Below, in pieces: positions 43,751 to 53,085 of a DNA stretch of 64,000 bases. This DNA comes from DASQBT01 sp963782495 (GTDB taxonomy: Bacteria; Pseudomonadota; Gammaproteobacteria; Burkholderiales; Thiobacillaceae). Made by a program: the position numbers and the translations under genes. The stretch covers positions 62,001-126,000 of the forward strand of contig CAWAJU010000006.1 of assembly GCA_963782495.1 (NCBI GenBank), written 5' to 3'. Each line of letters opens with the position of its first letter. Positions within the stretch are counted from its first letter, which is position 1. Under the pieces are notes generated by a model. It was given only the letters and a program-made list of their open reading frames with translations. It made no database searches and was not told where the DNA came from.

Positions 43751-44485
43751 ATGAATGCCTTGGCGCTATCGCAATCCCAGATACACGAAGCCATGGGCCG
43801 CCTGTCCTACTTCAAGGGCTGGCAAACAGAGCAGCTTCGCCGTCTCGCGGACCACGCCAAGTTGCTTGACCTGCCCAAGAACACCCCGCTCGTCCGTAAA
43901 GGTGAGTTGATTAGATCGCTGTTTGTTGTGATCAGCGGACAGATCCGCATGTTCATCCCGCTTCCCCAGGACGTCGAGCGCGTCATCGCTCTGGTAGGAC
44001 AAGGCGAGGGATTCGGCGAGGCCAGTCTGGTCCTCGGGCAGACCTGTCCATTTGACGCCCTGACCACCCGCAACAGCCACGTTCTGGCAATCACCGCCCA
44101 TGCCTACCAGGAAGAACTGCGCCTGGATCCCGCCCTGGTGCAGCGCACCCTTGCCTTGGTGTCCCAACGCTTTCTCGACACCCTCCGAGACATGGAAATC
44201 TGCTCCCAACGTTCCAGCTTGCAGCGGGTTGCGTGTTTTCTGCTGCAACACAAACCCACACCTGATTCGCTCGTCTTCGAGATTCAGCTTTCCGCCCGCA
44301 AGCGTGATATCGCCGCCAAGCTTGGCCTGACGCAGGAAACATTTTCCCGCGTTCTGTCTTTTCTTGGACAGCAGGGCGTCATCCAGGTGCATGGCGGACA
44401 GATCTCGGTAGAGGACGGACGCAAGTTGTCCATGTTGAATCCCATCGGCTGTCCCAAGGGCGTCGAACGCGCAGAAGCGGCATGA
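43751..44485 (+). CDS. Crp/Fnr-family transcription regulator
   Basis: A 244-residue regulator. The cyclic-nucleotide-type sensor domain is at about residues 20-140 (GELIRSLFVVISGQIRMFIP, GQGEGFGEASLVLGQTCPFD). The HTH is KRDIAAKLGLTQETFSRVLS; the E-x-x-SR recognition helix is of the FNR type that reads TTGA. The N-terminal Cys cluster of true FNR is missing, so oxygen sensing by an Fe-S cluster is unlikely; a Dnr-like or redox-sensing role is possible. Upstream lie a -24/-12 promoter and three palindromes. Four bases after its stop is an FNR-type box in front of fccA. Confidence 0.88.
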   Translation: MNALALSQSQIHEAMGRLSYFKGWQTEQLRRLADHAKLLDLPKNTPLVRKGELIRSLFVVISGQIRMFIPLPQDVERVIALVGQGEGFGEASLVLGQTCPFDALTTRNSHVLAITAHAYQEELRLDPALVQRTLALVSQRFLDTLRDMEICSQRSSLQRVACFLLQHKPTPDSLVFEIQLSARKRDIAAKLGLTQETFSRVLSFLGQQGVIQVHGGQISVEDGRKLSMLNPIGCPKGVERAEAA

Positions 44486-44488
44486 TAT

Positions 44489-44502
44489 TTGACCTCGATC
44501 AA
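44489..44502. promoter_or_regulatory. FNR-type box upstream of fccAB
   Basis: TTGACCTCGATCAA matches TTGAT-N4-ATCAA at 9 of 10 positions. It lies between the Crp/Fnr gene and fccA. A plausible -10 (TAACTAT area around 44527-44533) lies at the spacing expected for activation with the box near -41.5. Confidence 0.55.
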
Positions 44503-44637
44503 CTCGCCTTTATTTTCTTACAGACTTAACTATCCTAAACACTATAAATTGCAGTGGGTCGTTTGAGATTGCAGGGCTTGCGCGCTTCCATTACCGGAAA
44601 AACGCTTGTCGATAACAACGCAACATGGAGGAACACG

Positions 44638-45219
44638 ATGCTTAACCCCCGTTACATCAGACTCATGCCGGTACTGCTGGCACTGGCCCTTCCGGCCGCT
44701 TATGCTGCCGACCCGATCGAGGGTTTGGCTCGTACCTGCAACAACTGTCATGGAGACGGATCAAGCGCCGGTGGATCGATGCCTTCCATCGGTGGACAGT
44801 CGGAAGCCTACCTGAAGACTATCCTGCTCCAATGGAAGAGCGGCGAGCGTTATTCCGCCACCATGGGACGGCTCATCAAGGGCTACAGCGACGAAGAACT
44901 GGCGGCCCTGGCGCATTATTTTTCCCAGCAGACCTGGACCCCGGTAGTGGAAAAGCTTGATCCCGATCTGGTCAAGAAAGGCAAAGGCAAGGCCATGGCC
45001 CTATGTGCCGGGTGCCATGGCGCCACGGGCAGCGAGCCCATGGACGACGAAACGCCCAAGCTCAACGGCCAGGCCGCCCAATACATGGAATTGGAACTGA
45101 TGAAGTATCGCGACGCATCCCTAACCATGCCAAGCAAGACGATGCGCAAGGTTTCAATGAAGTTGAAGGACGAAGACCTCGCTGCGATTGCTCAATACTT
45201 CGGCAGCCAGACAAAATAA
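44638..45219 (+). CDS. fccA: Diheme cytochrome subunit of flavocytochrome c sulfide dehydrogenase
   Basis: A 193-residue precursor with a Sec signal (RYIRLMPVLLALALPAAYA) and two c-type haem motifs, CNNCHGD and CAGCHGA, in two cytochrome c4-like domains. It would accept electrons from the flavin subunit encoded 9 bp downstream and pass them to a soluble cytochrome. ATG at 44638 with ATGGAGGAAC upstream. A longer frame from 44554 lacks a signal peptide and is not used. It could be called a c4-type cytochrome if standing alone; the fccB neighbour decides the name. Confidence 0.9.
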   Translation: MLNPRYIRLMPVLLALALPAAYAADPIEGLARTCNNCHGDGSSAGGSMPSIGGQSEAYLKTILLQWKSGERYSATMGRLIKGYSDEELAALAHYFSQQTWTPVVEKLDPDLVKKGKGKAMALCAGCHGATGSEPMDDETPKLNGQAAQYMELELMKYRDASLTMPSKTMRKVSMKLKDEDLAAIAQYFGSQTK

Positions 45220-45228
45220 GGGGACAAC

Positions 45229-46572
45229 ATGAGCCAGTTCAATCGTCGCGAGTTCATCAAACTAATTGCCGCGGCCAGTTCCACCGCGGTGCTGAGCATC
45301 CCCCAGAGCGCCTGGGCCGGAAAGGTCAAAGCCAAGGTTGTCGTGATCGGCGGCGGCTATGGCGGCGCCACTGCTGCCAAGTACCTCAGGTTGCTCGACC
45401 CTTCCATCGAAGTGACGCTGATCGAACCCGACACGATCTACACCTCGTGTCCCTTGTCGGATGAAGTCATCTCCGGCCACCGCGAATTCAAGACGCTGCA
45501 GAAGGATTACAGCGGTCTGAAGAAGCACGGCGTGAAGGTCATGCATGACTGGGTCACCGGCGTGGACGCGGCCAAGAAGACGGTCACGACCAAGGCCGGG
45601 AAGAAGTTGAGCTATGACGCCCTGGTGATGTCGCCCGGGGTCGAATTCAATTACGGCTCAGTGGAAGGCTATTCAGAGGCAGTGGCGGAGGAAATTCCCC
45701 ACGCCTACAAGGCCGGCCCCCAGACCCTGCTGCTGAAGAAGCAACTGGAAGCGATGCCGGACGGCGGCACCTTCATCATCGCCACACCGCCCAAGCCGTT
45801 CCGTTGCCCCCCGGGGCCTTACGAGCGGGCGGCACAGGTGGCCTGGTACTGCAAGAACAACGGCAAGTCCAAGGCCAAGATCCTGATTCTGGATTCCAAC
45901 GATTCCTTTTCCAAGAAGGGCCTGTTCGAAAAGGCCTACAAGGAGTTGTATGGCTATGGCCCGGACGGCATGATCGAGTGGATCCCTGCCAAGGACGACG
46001 GCAAGGTGATCAAGATCGACCCCAAGACCAGAGTCGCTTACACCACCTTCGCCGAACACAAGGCAGACGTGCTCAATGTCATCCCGGCCCACACCGCCGG
46101 TGCCATTGCCAAGAGCACCGGCCTCACCAACGCAAACGGCTGGTGCGAAGTGGTGCCCATGACCATGGAATCTGCGGTGGCCAAGGACATCTACACCATC
46201 GGTGATTCGTGCATCGCCGGCGAACTGCCGGTGTATGACATGCCCAAGTCGGCCCACATGGCAATGACGCAGGCCAAGGTCGCGGCGGCCGCGATCGTCG
46301 CCAAGATCAACGGCATGCCGCCGCCGGTGCCGTATTACGTCAACACCTGTTACAGCGCCGTGGCGCCGGATTGGGGCTTCTCCGTCGTGCATATCTTCAA
46401 GGTGGAAGACGGCAAGTTCGTCTACGTGAAGGCCGCCGGCGGAACCTCGCCCCTGGACGCGCCGGCCAAGGATGACAAGCCTGCAGTTGTCGTGCCGCGC
46501 ATCCAGTACAAGGTCGAGGCCGAATATGCCGACGGCTGGCTGCGCAATGTTTTAGCTGACGCTTTCAATTGA
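45229..46572 (+). CDS. fccB: Flavoprotein subunit of sulfide dehydrogenase
   Basis: A 447-residue protein exported by Tat: NRREFIKLIAAASSTAVLS. The FAD-binding Rossmann motif is KVVVIGGGYGGATAAKYLR. The redox Cys positions expected for this family are in IYTSCPLSDE and in YVNTCYSAVAPDWG. IYTIGDSCIAGELP is the second FAD contact. It oxidises sulfide in the periplasm to sulfur or polysulfide with FccA as electron acceptor. The C-terminal flavocytochrome c domain (VAPDWGFSVVHIFKVEDG to the end) is present. A strong terminator follows at 46584. Confidence 0.95.
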   Translation: MSQFNRREFIKLIAAASSTAVLSIPQSAWAGKVKAKVVVIGGGYGGATAAKYLRLLDPSIEVTLIEPDTIYTSCPLSDEVISGHREFKTLQKDYSGLKKHGVKVMHDWVTGVDAAKKTVTTKAGKKLSYDALVMSPGVEFNYGSVEGYSEAVAEEIPHAYKAGPQTLLLKKQLEAMPDGGTFIIATPPKPFRCPPGPYERAAQVAWYCKNNGKSKAKILILDSNDSFSKKGLFEKAYKELYGYGPDGMIEWIPAKDDGKVIKIDPKTRVAYTTFAEHKADVLNVIPAHTAGAIAKSTGLTNANGWCEVVPMTMESAVAKDIYTIGDSCIAGELPVYDMPKSAHMAMTQAKVAAAAIVAKINGMPPPVPYYVNTCYSAVAPDWGFSVVHIFKVEDGKFVYVKAAGGTSPLDAPAKDDKPAVVVPRIQYKVEAEYADGWLRNVLADAFN

Positions 46573-46583
46573 AGCGTCATCAC

Positions 46584-46622
46584 ACCGCCCATCACGACTC
46601 CTCCGGTGATGGGCGGTTTTTT
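46584..46622 (+). terminator. Rho-independent terminator after fccAB
   Basis: Perfect 12-bp stem ACCGCCCATCAC / GTGATGGGCGGT (46584-46595 and 46606-46617) with a 10-base loop, followed by six T. Confidence 0.92.
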
Positions 46623-46663
46623 CTCTTGGTCCGCAGGCACTCTTTAGTAATCGTGTAGCGCAA

Positions 46664-47317
46664 ATGAAGACCTTTCCAGACCTCTTGCATCGCTCGCTTG
46701 ATGCCATGTTTGCCATCGATGGCAATCAGCGGGTTGCGGTTTGGAATCAGGCCTGCGAAGACTTGACCGGCATTTCCAGCGCGCGGGCGATAGGCAGTTG
46801 CTGCGACGAACTCCTGCATGGCCATGAACCCAGCGGCCGTCCTTTCTGCAGGAAAAACTGCCCCCTGAATCGGCTCTCGCAAGGCGGGCCCCCGCCATCG
46901 AATTTTGCCATGCGCATCTCGAACAAGGGCGGAGACAGAATTCAGCTCAACGTCGGCACCATGCTGATGCCATCGCCCGCTGAAGGACAATGGATGGTGG
47001 TCCACGTATTGCGGCGTGGCCACAGCAAACTCGCGCCGGACCTGTTGGATCGCGATGATCTACGCAACACCGTTGCCAGGGATGCGCAGACGCATGCGGA
47101 GAGCCGCGGGGCGTCCCATGGTTTCTGTCTAATGACCGAGCGGGAGCGGGAAATCCTCCGCCTGCTGACTCTGGGGCTGGCCACCGATTCAATCTCCGCG
47201 CAACTTCACATCAGCACAACAACCGTGCGCAACCACATCCAGCGGCTGATGGCGAAACTCAATGTGCACAGCAGGATAGAGGCGGTGAATCATGCTCACC
47301 GCCATCAGCTCGTGTAG
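46664..47317 (+). CDS. PAS-LuxR type transcription regulator
   Basis: A 217-residue protein. The N-terminal PAS-like sensor domain (LLHRSLDAMFAIDGNQRVAV, about residues 7-110) includes a Cys cluster in GSCCDELLHGHEPSGR with FCRKNCPL, which could bind a metal, haem or Fe-S centre. The C-terminal LuxR-type HTH is LTEREREILRLLTLGLATDS-like (MTEREREILRLLTLGLATDS) followed by ISTTTVRNHIQRLMAKL. It lies just before the decaheme cytochrome genes and is a candidate controller of them. Two palindromes stand in the intervening promoter region. Confidence 0.85.
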   Translation: MKTFPDLLHRSLDAMFAIDGNQRVAVWNQACEDLTGISSARAIGSCCDELLHGHEPSGRPFCRKNCPLNRLSQGGPPPSNFAMRISNKGGDRIQLNVGTMLMPSPAEGQWMVVHVLRRGHSKLAPDLLDRDDLRNTVARDAQTHAESRGASHGFCLMTEREREILRLLTLGLATDSISAQLHISTTTVRNHIQRLMAKLNVHSRIEAVNHAHRHQLV

Positions 47318-47460
47318 GAAATTGCGACGTCATGGCCGCCAAACAAGCACCGCAGTTCACGCAATTTCAGTTCCACTTATGGCGTCGATTGCCCAACTTC
47401 ACGCGATGTTTTGACCATACGCAATAAAGTTCCGGGACGGTCCATACATCGGAGGTATTT

Positions 47461-47505
47461 GATGCAAATGCATCATTAACAATGGTTCGCTTGTGGTCAA
47501 CCATT
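47461..47505. promoter_or_regulatory. Two inverted repeats upstream of the first decaheme gene
   Basis: GATGCA-AA-TGCATC (47461-47474) and AATGGTT-N11-AACCATT (47481-47505) lie 69-113 bp before the decaheme ATG. A loose FNR-like TTGACCATACGCAA occurs at 47411. These are possible binding sites for the PAS-LuxR or Crp/Fnr regulators. Confidence 0.45.
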
Positions 47506-47573
47506 GGTAAGGATGAGACAGGAGCCCCTGTCTTCTTGGTATTTCAAACCCAGTCGTATAGAGGAGATACAAA

Positions 47574-50309
47574 ATGAGCGTTACTAAGTATTTGTCATTC
47601 ATGCGATTGGGGGTGGCTGCCCTGATGGTCGCCGCTTTGACCGCTTGCGGTGGCGGTGGTGATAGCGGCGGTGTTGCTGGTGGTGGCGGTGGTGGTGGCG
47701 GCACTCCTCCTCCCGTGGTCGCGGACCCCGCGCTCGTAGCCCAGGCCAAGCCTGAGCAATGCGTGCTCTGTCATACCGGTTATGGCGCCTCTGGCGATGC
47801 CGGCGGCGTTGGCTTGCCGGTCGCCAACACCGGCCCCACGCACATGGCGGAATACAAGAAATATGCCGATCAAAGCAAGTTCACGCTGACCATCGACAAC
47901 GTCACGAACGCGGCGGGGGCTTCTATCCTGACCTTCACCGTCAAGAAAGATGGCGTCGGACTCACTACTGGCGCAGCGGTTGCCGCACTGGCGCAGAAAA
48001 CCTTCTATGCCGTGAAGTACGACAGCGCGACCCGCAGCTTTACCAACGCCTTCTCCTATACCTCGAATAATGCTGCCGCCTACACGGTCATAGGCGGTGG
48101 TCAGTTCTCAGTGAAGAAGACCGGTGCGTCTTTCTTCCCCGAGTTGCAGACCGGGCCAGGCCAGGGCGCCCAAGTCTATGCCTATGTCGCGGATGGCTTG
48201 CTCAATACCGAAGGCGCGGCCATGTACGACGACGTGGCCAACGCGGGCGCGGCCTTTGGCGATGCGGATCCGGCAAGCGCGAACAGCTATCAGTCGGCCG
48301 CCAACGTCTCGGCCTGCGAGACCTGCCACGGCAAGCCCTACATGAAGCACGGCTACCGCATGGCGCATGTGACCAACGGTGCCAACCCCGGCCTGACGGA
48401 CTTCTCCGGCTGCAAGGACTGCCATGCCAGCGATGCGAGCGGTCATGGCAGCATGGCCGGCTTTCTGTTCGAGCACGATCTGAACTACCTGATTGCTAAC
48501 GGCACAACGGATCAAATCAAGGCCGATGCCACGGCTCGTCTCGCACAGTACGACACGGACGGTTTCTTGACACAGGCAGAAACTGACAAGTATTCGGCCG
48601 CCAAAAACGCCGCAGCAGGTACCGTAGATGCCGCAGCAGGCGTTTACAAAATGACGCTCATCAATGACGTGCACATCTCGCACGCCACGGATTTCCCGTA
48701 TCCGCAGCATATGAACAGTTGTGTCACCTGCCACAAGGGTAAAATGGGTGACGCGGCATTGAATGACGTCTTCGCCGATGCCAAATTCAAGCCGTCAAAC
48801 TGCATCACCTGCCATGGCGTAGAAGGTCTGAAGGGCAAGATGGCGGCAGCGAACTACAACCACGCCGGATTCATATCACAGATGGATGATCCCGCCACAC
48901 GGGATAGCGTTAGCTGCAGGAATTGCCACGCGTCAGGTGACGTACAGGCCGATACGGGTACCGCTGGGGTCAATGGTGGTGGAACCCCGTTCGCGACCAT
49001 CCACAATAACGGCTATGACCCGCTCATCTATGCGAGCGACGGCACCCGGTATGCGGCCGATTGCTCCGATGATCCCACCACAACATGTACCAATCCCGGT
49101 GTATTCGCAGTCAAAATCACCGAAGCCACGTATGACGCCGACCACCACACGCTGGATATCAAGTTCAGCGCGACCGGAGTGAAGGGCAGCATGGATGCGA
49201 AGAACATCAAGCCGACCGTCACCATCGGCCTGTACGGCTACGACACCAAGGACTTCATCGTGGCCGCGCACGGTTCCGCGGCCGACGGCAAGCGGAATCT
49301 GGAACATGTGTTCGGTAGTACCACTGACAACCCGCGCTACACGGATGTCACGTATACGGGCAATGGCAGTTGGGAAACGACGGTTGACCTGTCGCTGTGG
49401 GCTACCATGCTTGATTCCGCCGATCCCAGCAACCCGGCCGTCAAGCCTGTGATCCGGCGGGCGGAAATCGCTGTGCTGCCTGAACTTAGGGACGCCAGCA
49501 ATAATGTCATCGGCCTCAACGCGCCGTCCAGGACCTTCAACTTTGCCGATGACGAATTCGAGGACGACTACTACCCGGCTCTCGTCAATGTGTTCAAGAC
49601 GGCAAACAGCGATCCCGACTTCGCATGGAATGCAGGCGGCAAAGGTTCCCAGGATGGCTGCAACACCTGCCATGACCAGTTGGCCACCACGTTCCATAGC
49701 GGAATCCGGGGCGGCAACATCAAGGTCTGCCGCATCTGCCACGAGGTCTCGAATGGCGGTGCGCACCTCGAAGCGCAATCGAGGTCGATCGACTCCTACG
49801 TGCATGCCATCCACTCCTTCCAGGCATTCAACAATACCGCCGCGAACTTCCCGAACTTCGACGATACTGACCCAGTGGCGGTAGCAGAGTATGAGGCGCA
49901 CGTCAAAAATGTCTTCCCGCGCTTCACGATCAAGGACTGCGAGGCCTGCCACGTCGACTCGACCCATGATGTCTACACCGCGGGTCGGCGCGCGTACGAC
50001 GTGCCTGACCAGACCAAGTCGATGCCGGGTGTGCTTTCCGGGACCGTCACGATCGCGAACCGGGACGTCGCTAATGTCTCTAAAGCCGTTACGGGTCCTG
50101 CGGTAAGGGCTTGCGGTGCGTGCCATCGGGCTCAGGCGATCAATGCCGATGATCAACTCAGGCTGCAAACCCAGATCACGCACTGGCAGACCTTCGGTTC
50201 TTACGTTGAGACCGCCGTGGACGCGACCACTGCCGAAGTCACTGCCCTTTGGGCAGCGATCGTAGACAAGCTCATGAGCCTCTTCCCGAACGGGGACCAG
50301 AGTATTTAG
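47574..50309 (+). CDS. OmcA/MtrC-type decaheme surface cytochrome (lipoprotein)
   Basis: A 911-residue lipoprotein precursor: hydrophobic segment then lipobox LTACGGGG and a Gly-rich linker. Ten CxxCH motifs are present: CVLCH, CETCH, CKDCH, CVTCH, CITCH, CRNCH, CNTCH, CRICH, CEACH and CGACH. They form two five-haem clusters separated by a beta-rich domain (about residues 510-680), the OmcA/MtrC layout. It would sit on the outer face of the outer membrane and exchange electrons with external minerals or partners through the MtrA/MtrB-like conduit downstream. RBS GAGGAG 8 bases before ATG. Longer than MtrC (about 670), nearer to OmcA. Confidence 0.92.
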   Translation: MSVTKYLSFMRLGVAALMVAALTACGGGGDSGGVAGGGGGGGGTPPPVVADPALVAQAKPEQCVLCHTGYGASGDAGGVGLPVANTGPTHMAEYKKYADQSKFTLTIDNVTNAAGASILTFTVKKDGVGLTTGAAVAALAQKTFYAVKYDSATRSFTNAFSYTSNNAAAYTVIGGGQFSVKKTGASFFPELQTGPGQGAQVYAYVADGLLNTEGAAMYDDVANAGAAFGDADPASANSYQSAANVSACETCHGKPYMKHGYRMAHVTNGANPGLTDFSGCKDCHASDASGHGSMAGFLFEHDLNYLIANGTTDQIKADATARLAQYDTDGFLTQAETDKYSAAKNAAAGTVDAAAGVYKMTLINDVHISHATDFPYPQHMNSCVTCHKGKMGDAALNDVFADAKFKPSNCITCHGVEGLKGKMAAANYNHAGFISQMDDPATRDSVSCRNCHASGDVQADTGTAGVNGGGTPFATIHNNGYDPLIYASDGTRYAADCSDDPTTTCTNPGVFAVKITEATYDADHHTLDIKFSATGVKGSMDAKNIKPTVTIGLYGYDTKDFIVAAHGSAADGKRNLEHVFGSTTDNPRYTDVTYTGNGSWETTVDLSLWATMLDSADPSNPAVKPVIRRAEIAVLPELRDASNNVIGLNAPSRTFNFADDEFEDDYYPALVNVFKTANSDPDFAWNAGGKGSQDGCNTCHDQLATTFHSGIRGGNIKVCRICHEVSNGGAHLEAQSRSIDSYVHAIHSFQAFNNTAANFPNFDDTDPVAVAEYEAHVKNVFPRFTIKDCEACHVDSTHDVYTAGRRAYDVPDQTKSMPGVLSGTVTIANRDVANVSKAVTGPAVRACGACHRAQAINADDQLRLQTQITHWQTFGSYVETAVDATTAEVTALWAAIVDKLMSLFPNGDQSI

Positions 50310-50317
50310 GGTCTGAA

Positions 50318-50378
50318 GAGACGGGCCATGGCCCGTCTCGCTTGATACGGACTGAGGTGCGCCAACTGGCGCACCTCA
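50318..50378. other. Two perfect hairpins after the first decaheme gene
   Basis: A 22-bp palindrome (GAGACGGGCC-AT-GGCCCGTCTC, 50318-50339) and a 12-bp stem with a 2-base loop (TGAGGTGCGCCA-AC-TGGCGCACCTCA, 50353-50378). Neither has a T run. With the terminator at 50394 they form a row of three hairpins that could protect the mRNA 3' end or stop transcription in either direction. Confidence 0.7.
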
Positions 50379-50393
50379 TGTGGAAGGCAAAAA

Positions 50394-50421
50394 GGCACCG
50401 GCAAACCCGGTGCCTTTTTTT
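50394..50421 (+). terminator. Rho-independent terminator after the first decaheme gene
   Basis: Stem GGCACCGG / CCGGTGCC with a short loop, preceded by five A and followed by seven T, so it can act on both strands. Third hairpin of a row starting at 50318. Confidence 0.9.
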
Positions 50422-50659
50422 ATGAGGGGGCGCGCATTTGCGCCCGGCCCTGGACGGTACTCTGACTTGATGGTCTGGGCTGCCAGTCTGACGGCTTAAA
50501 CAGGCTGGTCTCCAGCAACATATGTGTTTGCGGTGCCGGGATACAGAGCATGCGATGGGTGACACCGCGAACGATGAAGAAACACTAAACGCGACGTACC
50601 TTTGACCGCGTATTGATGTCAAAATACGCAGAACACAAGGTCGCGAGACGGAGAAGAGC

Positions 50660-53017
50660 ATGAATATCGGGCGTGTTGGATCGGCTCTCTTGACGACATT
50701 GGTCGTGGTGTTGTCGGGCTGCGGCGGCGGCGGTGGAGGTGGAGGCGGAGGCGCCGGCTCAGTGGGTGGCGGAGGCGGAGGCGCTTCGGTGAACGCGCCG
50801 AACGTTGCGTTTACCAGCATTACGGTGAACAGCCCGCCCGTGGTGACTTTCACCGTCAAGGATTCGGCCGGCAATCCGGTGACTGGGCTGACCCAGTACA
50901 ACGCCGGGTATGACGGCAAATGCGGCAGCGCAAAGAGCGACTACACGTCGAACATTGCCTTCGCCATCGCCAAGTACGAAGCCGGGAACTGGCAGAACCT
51001 GATCTCCTTGAATCGATCCAGCGGCAACCCGTTCAACGCAATTGAAGGGACGACGGATCCCATCCACAGCGCCGGGGCGGGGGCAGGCGCAGGGACTCTG
51101 AGCTACAACTCAAGCGACAACACTTACACCTACACCTTTGGCACGAATGTGACGGACGCCGCGTACTCGAATGCCACGGTCAACGCCGCGGGCACAGTCC
51201 TGACCAATGGCAATGTGGCCGTCAAGGATAGTCAGACCATCCACCGGGTCGCGCTGCAACTGTGTTATGTCGATCCCGCCACCAATGCGACGATGAAGCT
51301 CAACCCCTACGTGGACTTCACGCTCGGTGCCAACGGCGCTGGCGTGCCCTTCAAGGATGCCCAAGGCAAACTCAAGCCGGCGGTCCAGGTCGTCGACCGC
51401 GCATCCTGCAACGAATGCCACGTCAACTTCGCCTGGCACGGCGGCAACCGGGTCGACCCGCAGTACTGCGTGATGTGCCACAACCCCGGTAGCACGGACT
51501 ACGTCACCGGCAACCCGATCGACTTCAAGCTGATGGTGCACAAGTTTCACATGGGCAAGCGCTTGAACCATGACTACACCGTGCAGTCCGATAGCGCCAG
51601 TGCGATCATTTATCCGCAGGACCAGCGCAACTGCGCCAAGTGCCATAACGGCACGGCCAGCAGTGACCCGAACGTGGCCGTGGCGACGGTCAGCGGCAAT
51701 AACTGGAACAGCAAGGCCAGCAAGAATGCGTGCTGGGCCTGTCATGACGACTACAAGGATGCCGGCTCGGCGTGGCAGACCGCACATGCGCCGTACGCGT
51801 CCTTGCCCCTTTTCGTGCCTAGTGTAGCTAACCCGGACAACACGCCCGATTCGGTTTGCCAATCCTGTCATAACGATCACGGGAGCGCTTTAGTATCATC
51901 GGTCGCCAAGTCGCATGAAATCACCGAATGGGTGATGGGCGAAAATTACAAGTTCAATATCTGGAGTATCACCAAGAATGGCGATAACTCGCTGACCGTG
52001 CAGTATTCGGTGAGCAACCCGAAAACGGGCAGCGACTATGACCTGCTGGACGCCGGCTTGGCACCGCGATTCACCAGCCTGAGCCTGTTGTTCGGATGGA
52101 ACACCACCGACTATGCAAATGATGGCGGACCCGGCCGCGGCCAGCCATTTTCGATCAAGGCATCCACGGATGCCTCCATGCTGCGGGTTGGCAGCAGCAA
52201 TCGATTCACCGTCACCTCGCCCGTCATGCCTGCCCAGGCGACCGGCACTGTGGTCGTGGCCTTCCAGGGCCGCATCAACGAGTCGGGCCTGCGCGTGCCG
52301 GTTGCGAACGTAGTCCAGTACTTTGCGATGGGCGGCGTTGAGAAGGACCGCCGCCAGGTGGTGTCAGCCGACAAGTGCAACGCCTGCCATGGCCGGTTCA
52401 TCGGCTTCACCAGCCTGACCAGTTTCAACCCGGGACTCGGCGCCCATGGCGCAAACCGCAACGATCCGCAGGTGTGCGTGATCTGCCACAATGGCAACAA
52501 TCCGCAGGACGGCACGGTCGTCTCGGGCGGCTTGGTGACGCAATACGCCGAATCCGCCGACTTCAAGCGCTTCATCCACCTGTTGCATTCGGAGCAGGCG
52601 GGCAACTACCCGGTGTGGCCGAATGTGGTGACGACCACGAATCTGAATTCGGACATCTGGTCGGGGCTGAAGGATTGCGAGGTCTGCCACGTCAATGGGT
52701 CCTACAAGCAAAACCTGAGTACTGTGGGAACTTCCGTGACCTTCGACGTCGACACCAGCACCGATAGCACCAACGCCACCGTCACGGATACCGACGCCTC
52801 GGACAACCTGGTGATTTCGCCCAAGGCCTCGACCTGTTCGAGCTGCCACAATTCAGCTAACGCGATGACACACATGATATCGCAGGGTGGCGCTGCGTTC
52901 GGCACGGTGACCCAGGGCCAGGTCGCTGCCGGGCAGGTATTCGAATCCTGCGATGGCTGCCATCAGCCCGGGGGCGTGAAGCCTGTGGATGCCGTGCATC
53001 TCGGAACGCAACCTTAA
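50660..53017 (+). CDS. Second OmcA/MtrC-type decaheme surface cytochrome (lipoprotein)
   Basis: A 785-residue lipoprotein precursor, with lipobox VLSGC followed by two poly-Gly runs. Ten haem motifs: CNECH, CVMCH, CAKCH, CWACH, CQSCH, CNACH, CVICH, CEVCH, CSSCH and CDGCH, again in two groups of five around a beta-rich segment (about residues 425-560). VMCHNPGSTDY with HKFHMG, and VICHNGNNP with IHLLHSEQ, are the MtrC/OmcA family boxes carrying distal His ligands. It has its own upstream region after a strong terminator, so it is separately transcribed from the first cytochrome and may be alternatively regulated. Confidence 0.92.
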   Translation: MNIGRVGSALLTTLVVVLSGCGGGGGGGGGGAGSVGGGGGGASVNAPNVAFTSITVNSPPVVTFTVKDSAGNPVTGLTQYNAGYDGKCGSAKSDYTSNIAFAIAKYEAGNWQNLISLNRSSGNPFNAIEGTTDPIHSAGAGAGAGTLSYNSSDNTYTYTFGTNVTDAAYSNATVNAAGTVLTNGNVAVKDSQTIHRVALQLCYVDPATNATMKLNPYVDFTLGANGAGVPFKDAQGKLKPAVQVVDRASCNECHVNFAWHGGNRVDPQYCVMCHNPGSTDYVTGNPIDFKLMVHKFHMGKRLNHDYTVQSDSASAIIYPQDQRNCAKCHNGTASSDPNVAVATVSGNNWNSKASKNACWACHDDYKDAGSAWQTAHAPYASLPLFVPSVANPDNTPDSVCQSCHNDHGSALVSSVAKSHEITEWVMGENYKFNIWSITKNGDNSLTVQYSVSNPKTGSDYDLLDAGLAPRFTSLSLLFGWNTTDYANDGGPGRGQPFSIKASTDASMLRVGSSNRFTVTSPVMPAQATGTVVVAFQGRINESGLRVPVANVVQYFAMGGVEKDRRQVVSADKCNACHGRFIGFTSLTSFNPGLGAHGANRNDPQVCVICHNGNNPQDGTVVSGGLVTQYAESADFKRFIHLLHSEQAGNYPVWPNVVTTTNLNSDIWSGLKDCEVCHVNGSYKQNLSTVGTSVTFDVDTSTDSTNATVTDTDASDNLVISPKASTCSSCHNSANAMTHMISQGGAAFGTVTQGQVAAGQVFESCDGCHQPGGVKPVDAVHLGTQP

Positions 53018-53034
53018 TCGCTTTACAACCGAAC

Positions 53035-53067
53035 GCGGAGGGCCAAGCCGGCCCTTCCGCTTATTTT
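53035..53067 (+). terminator. Probable terminator after the second decaheme gene
   Basis: Stem GCGGAGGGCC / GGCCCTTCCGC with one bulge and loop AAGCC, followed by TTATTTT. It lies only 19 bp before the next gene, so it might attenuate rather than stop transcription. Confidence 0.5.
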
Positions 53068-53085
53068 CAACTTATTGGAAGCAAC

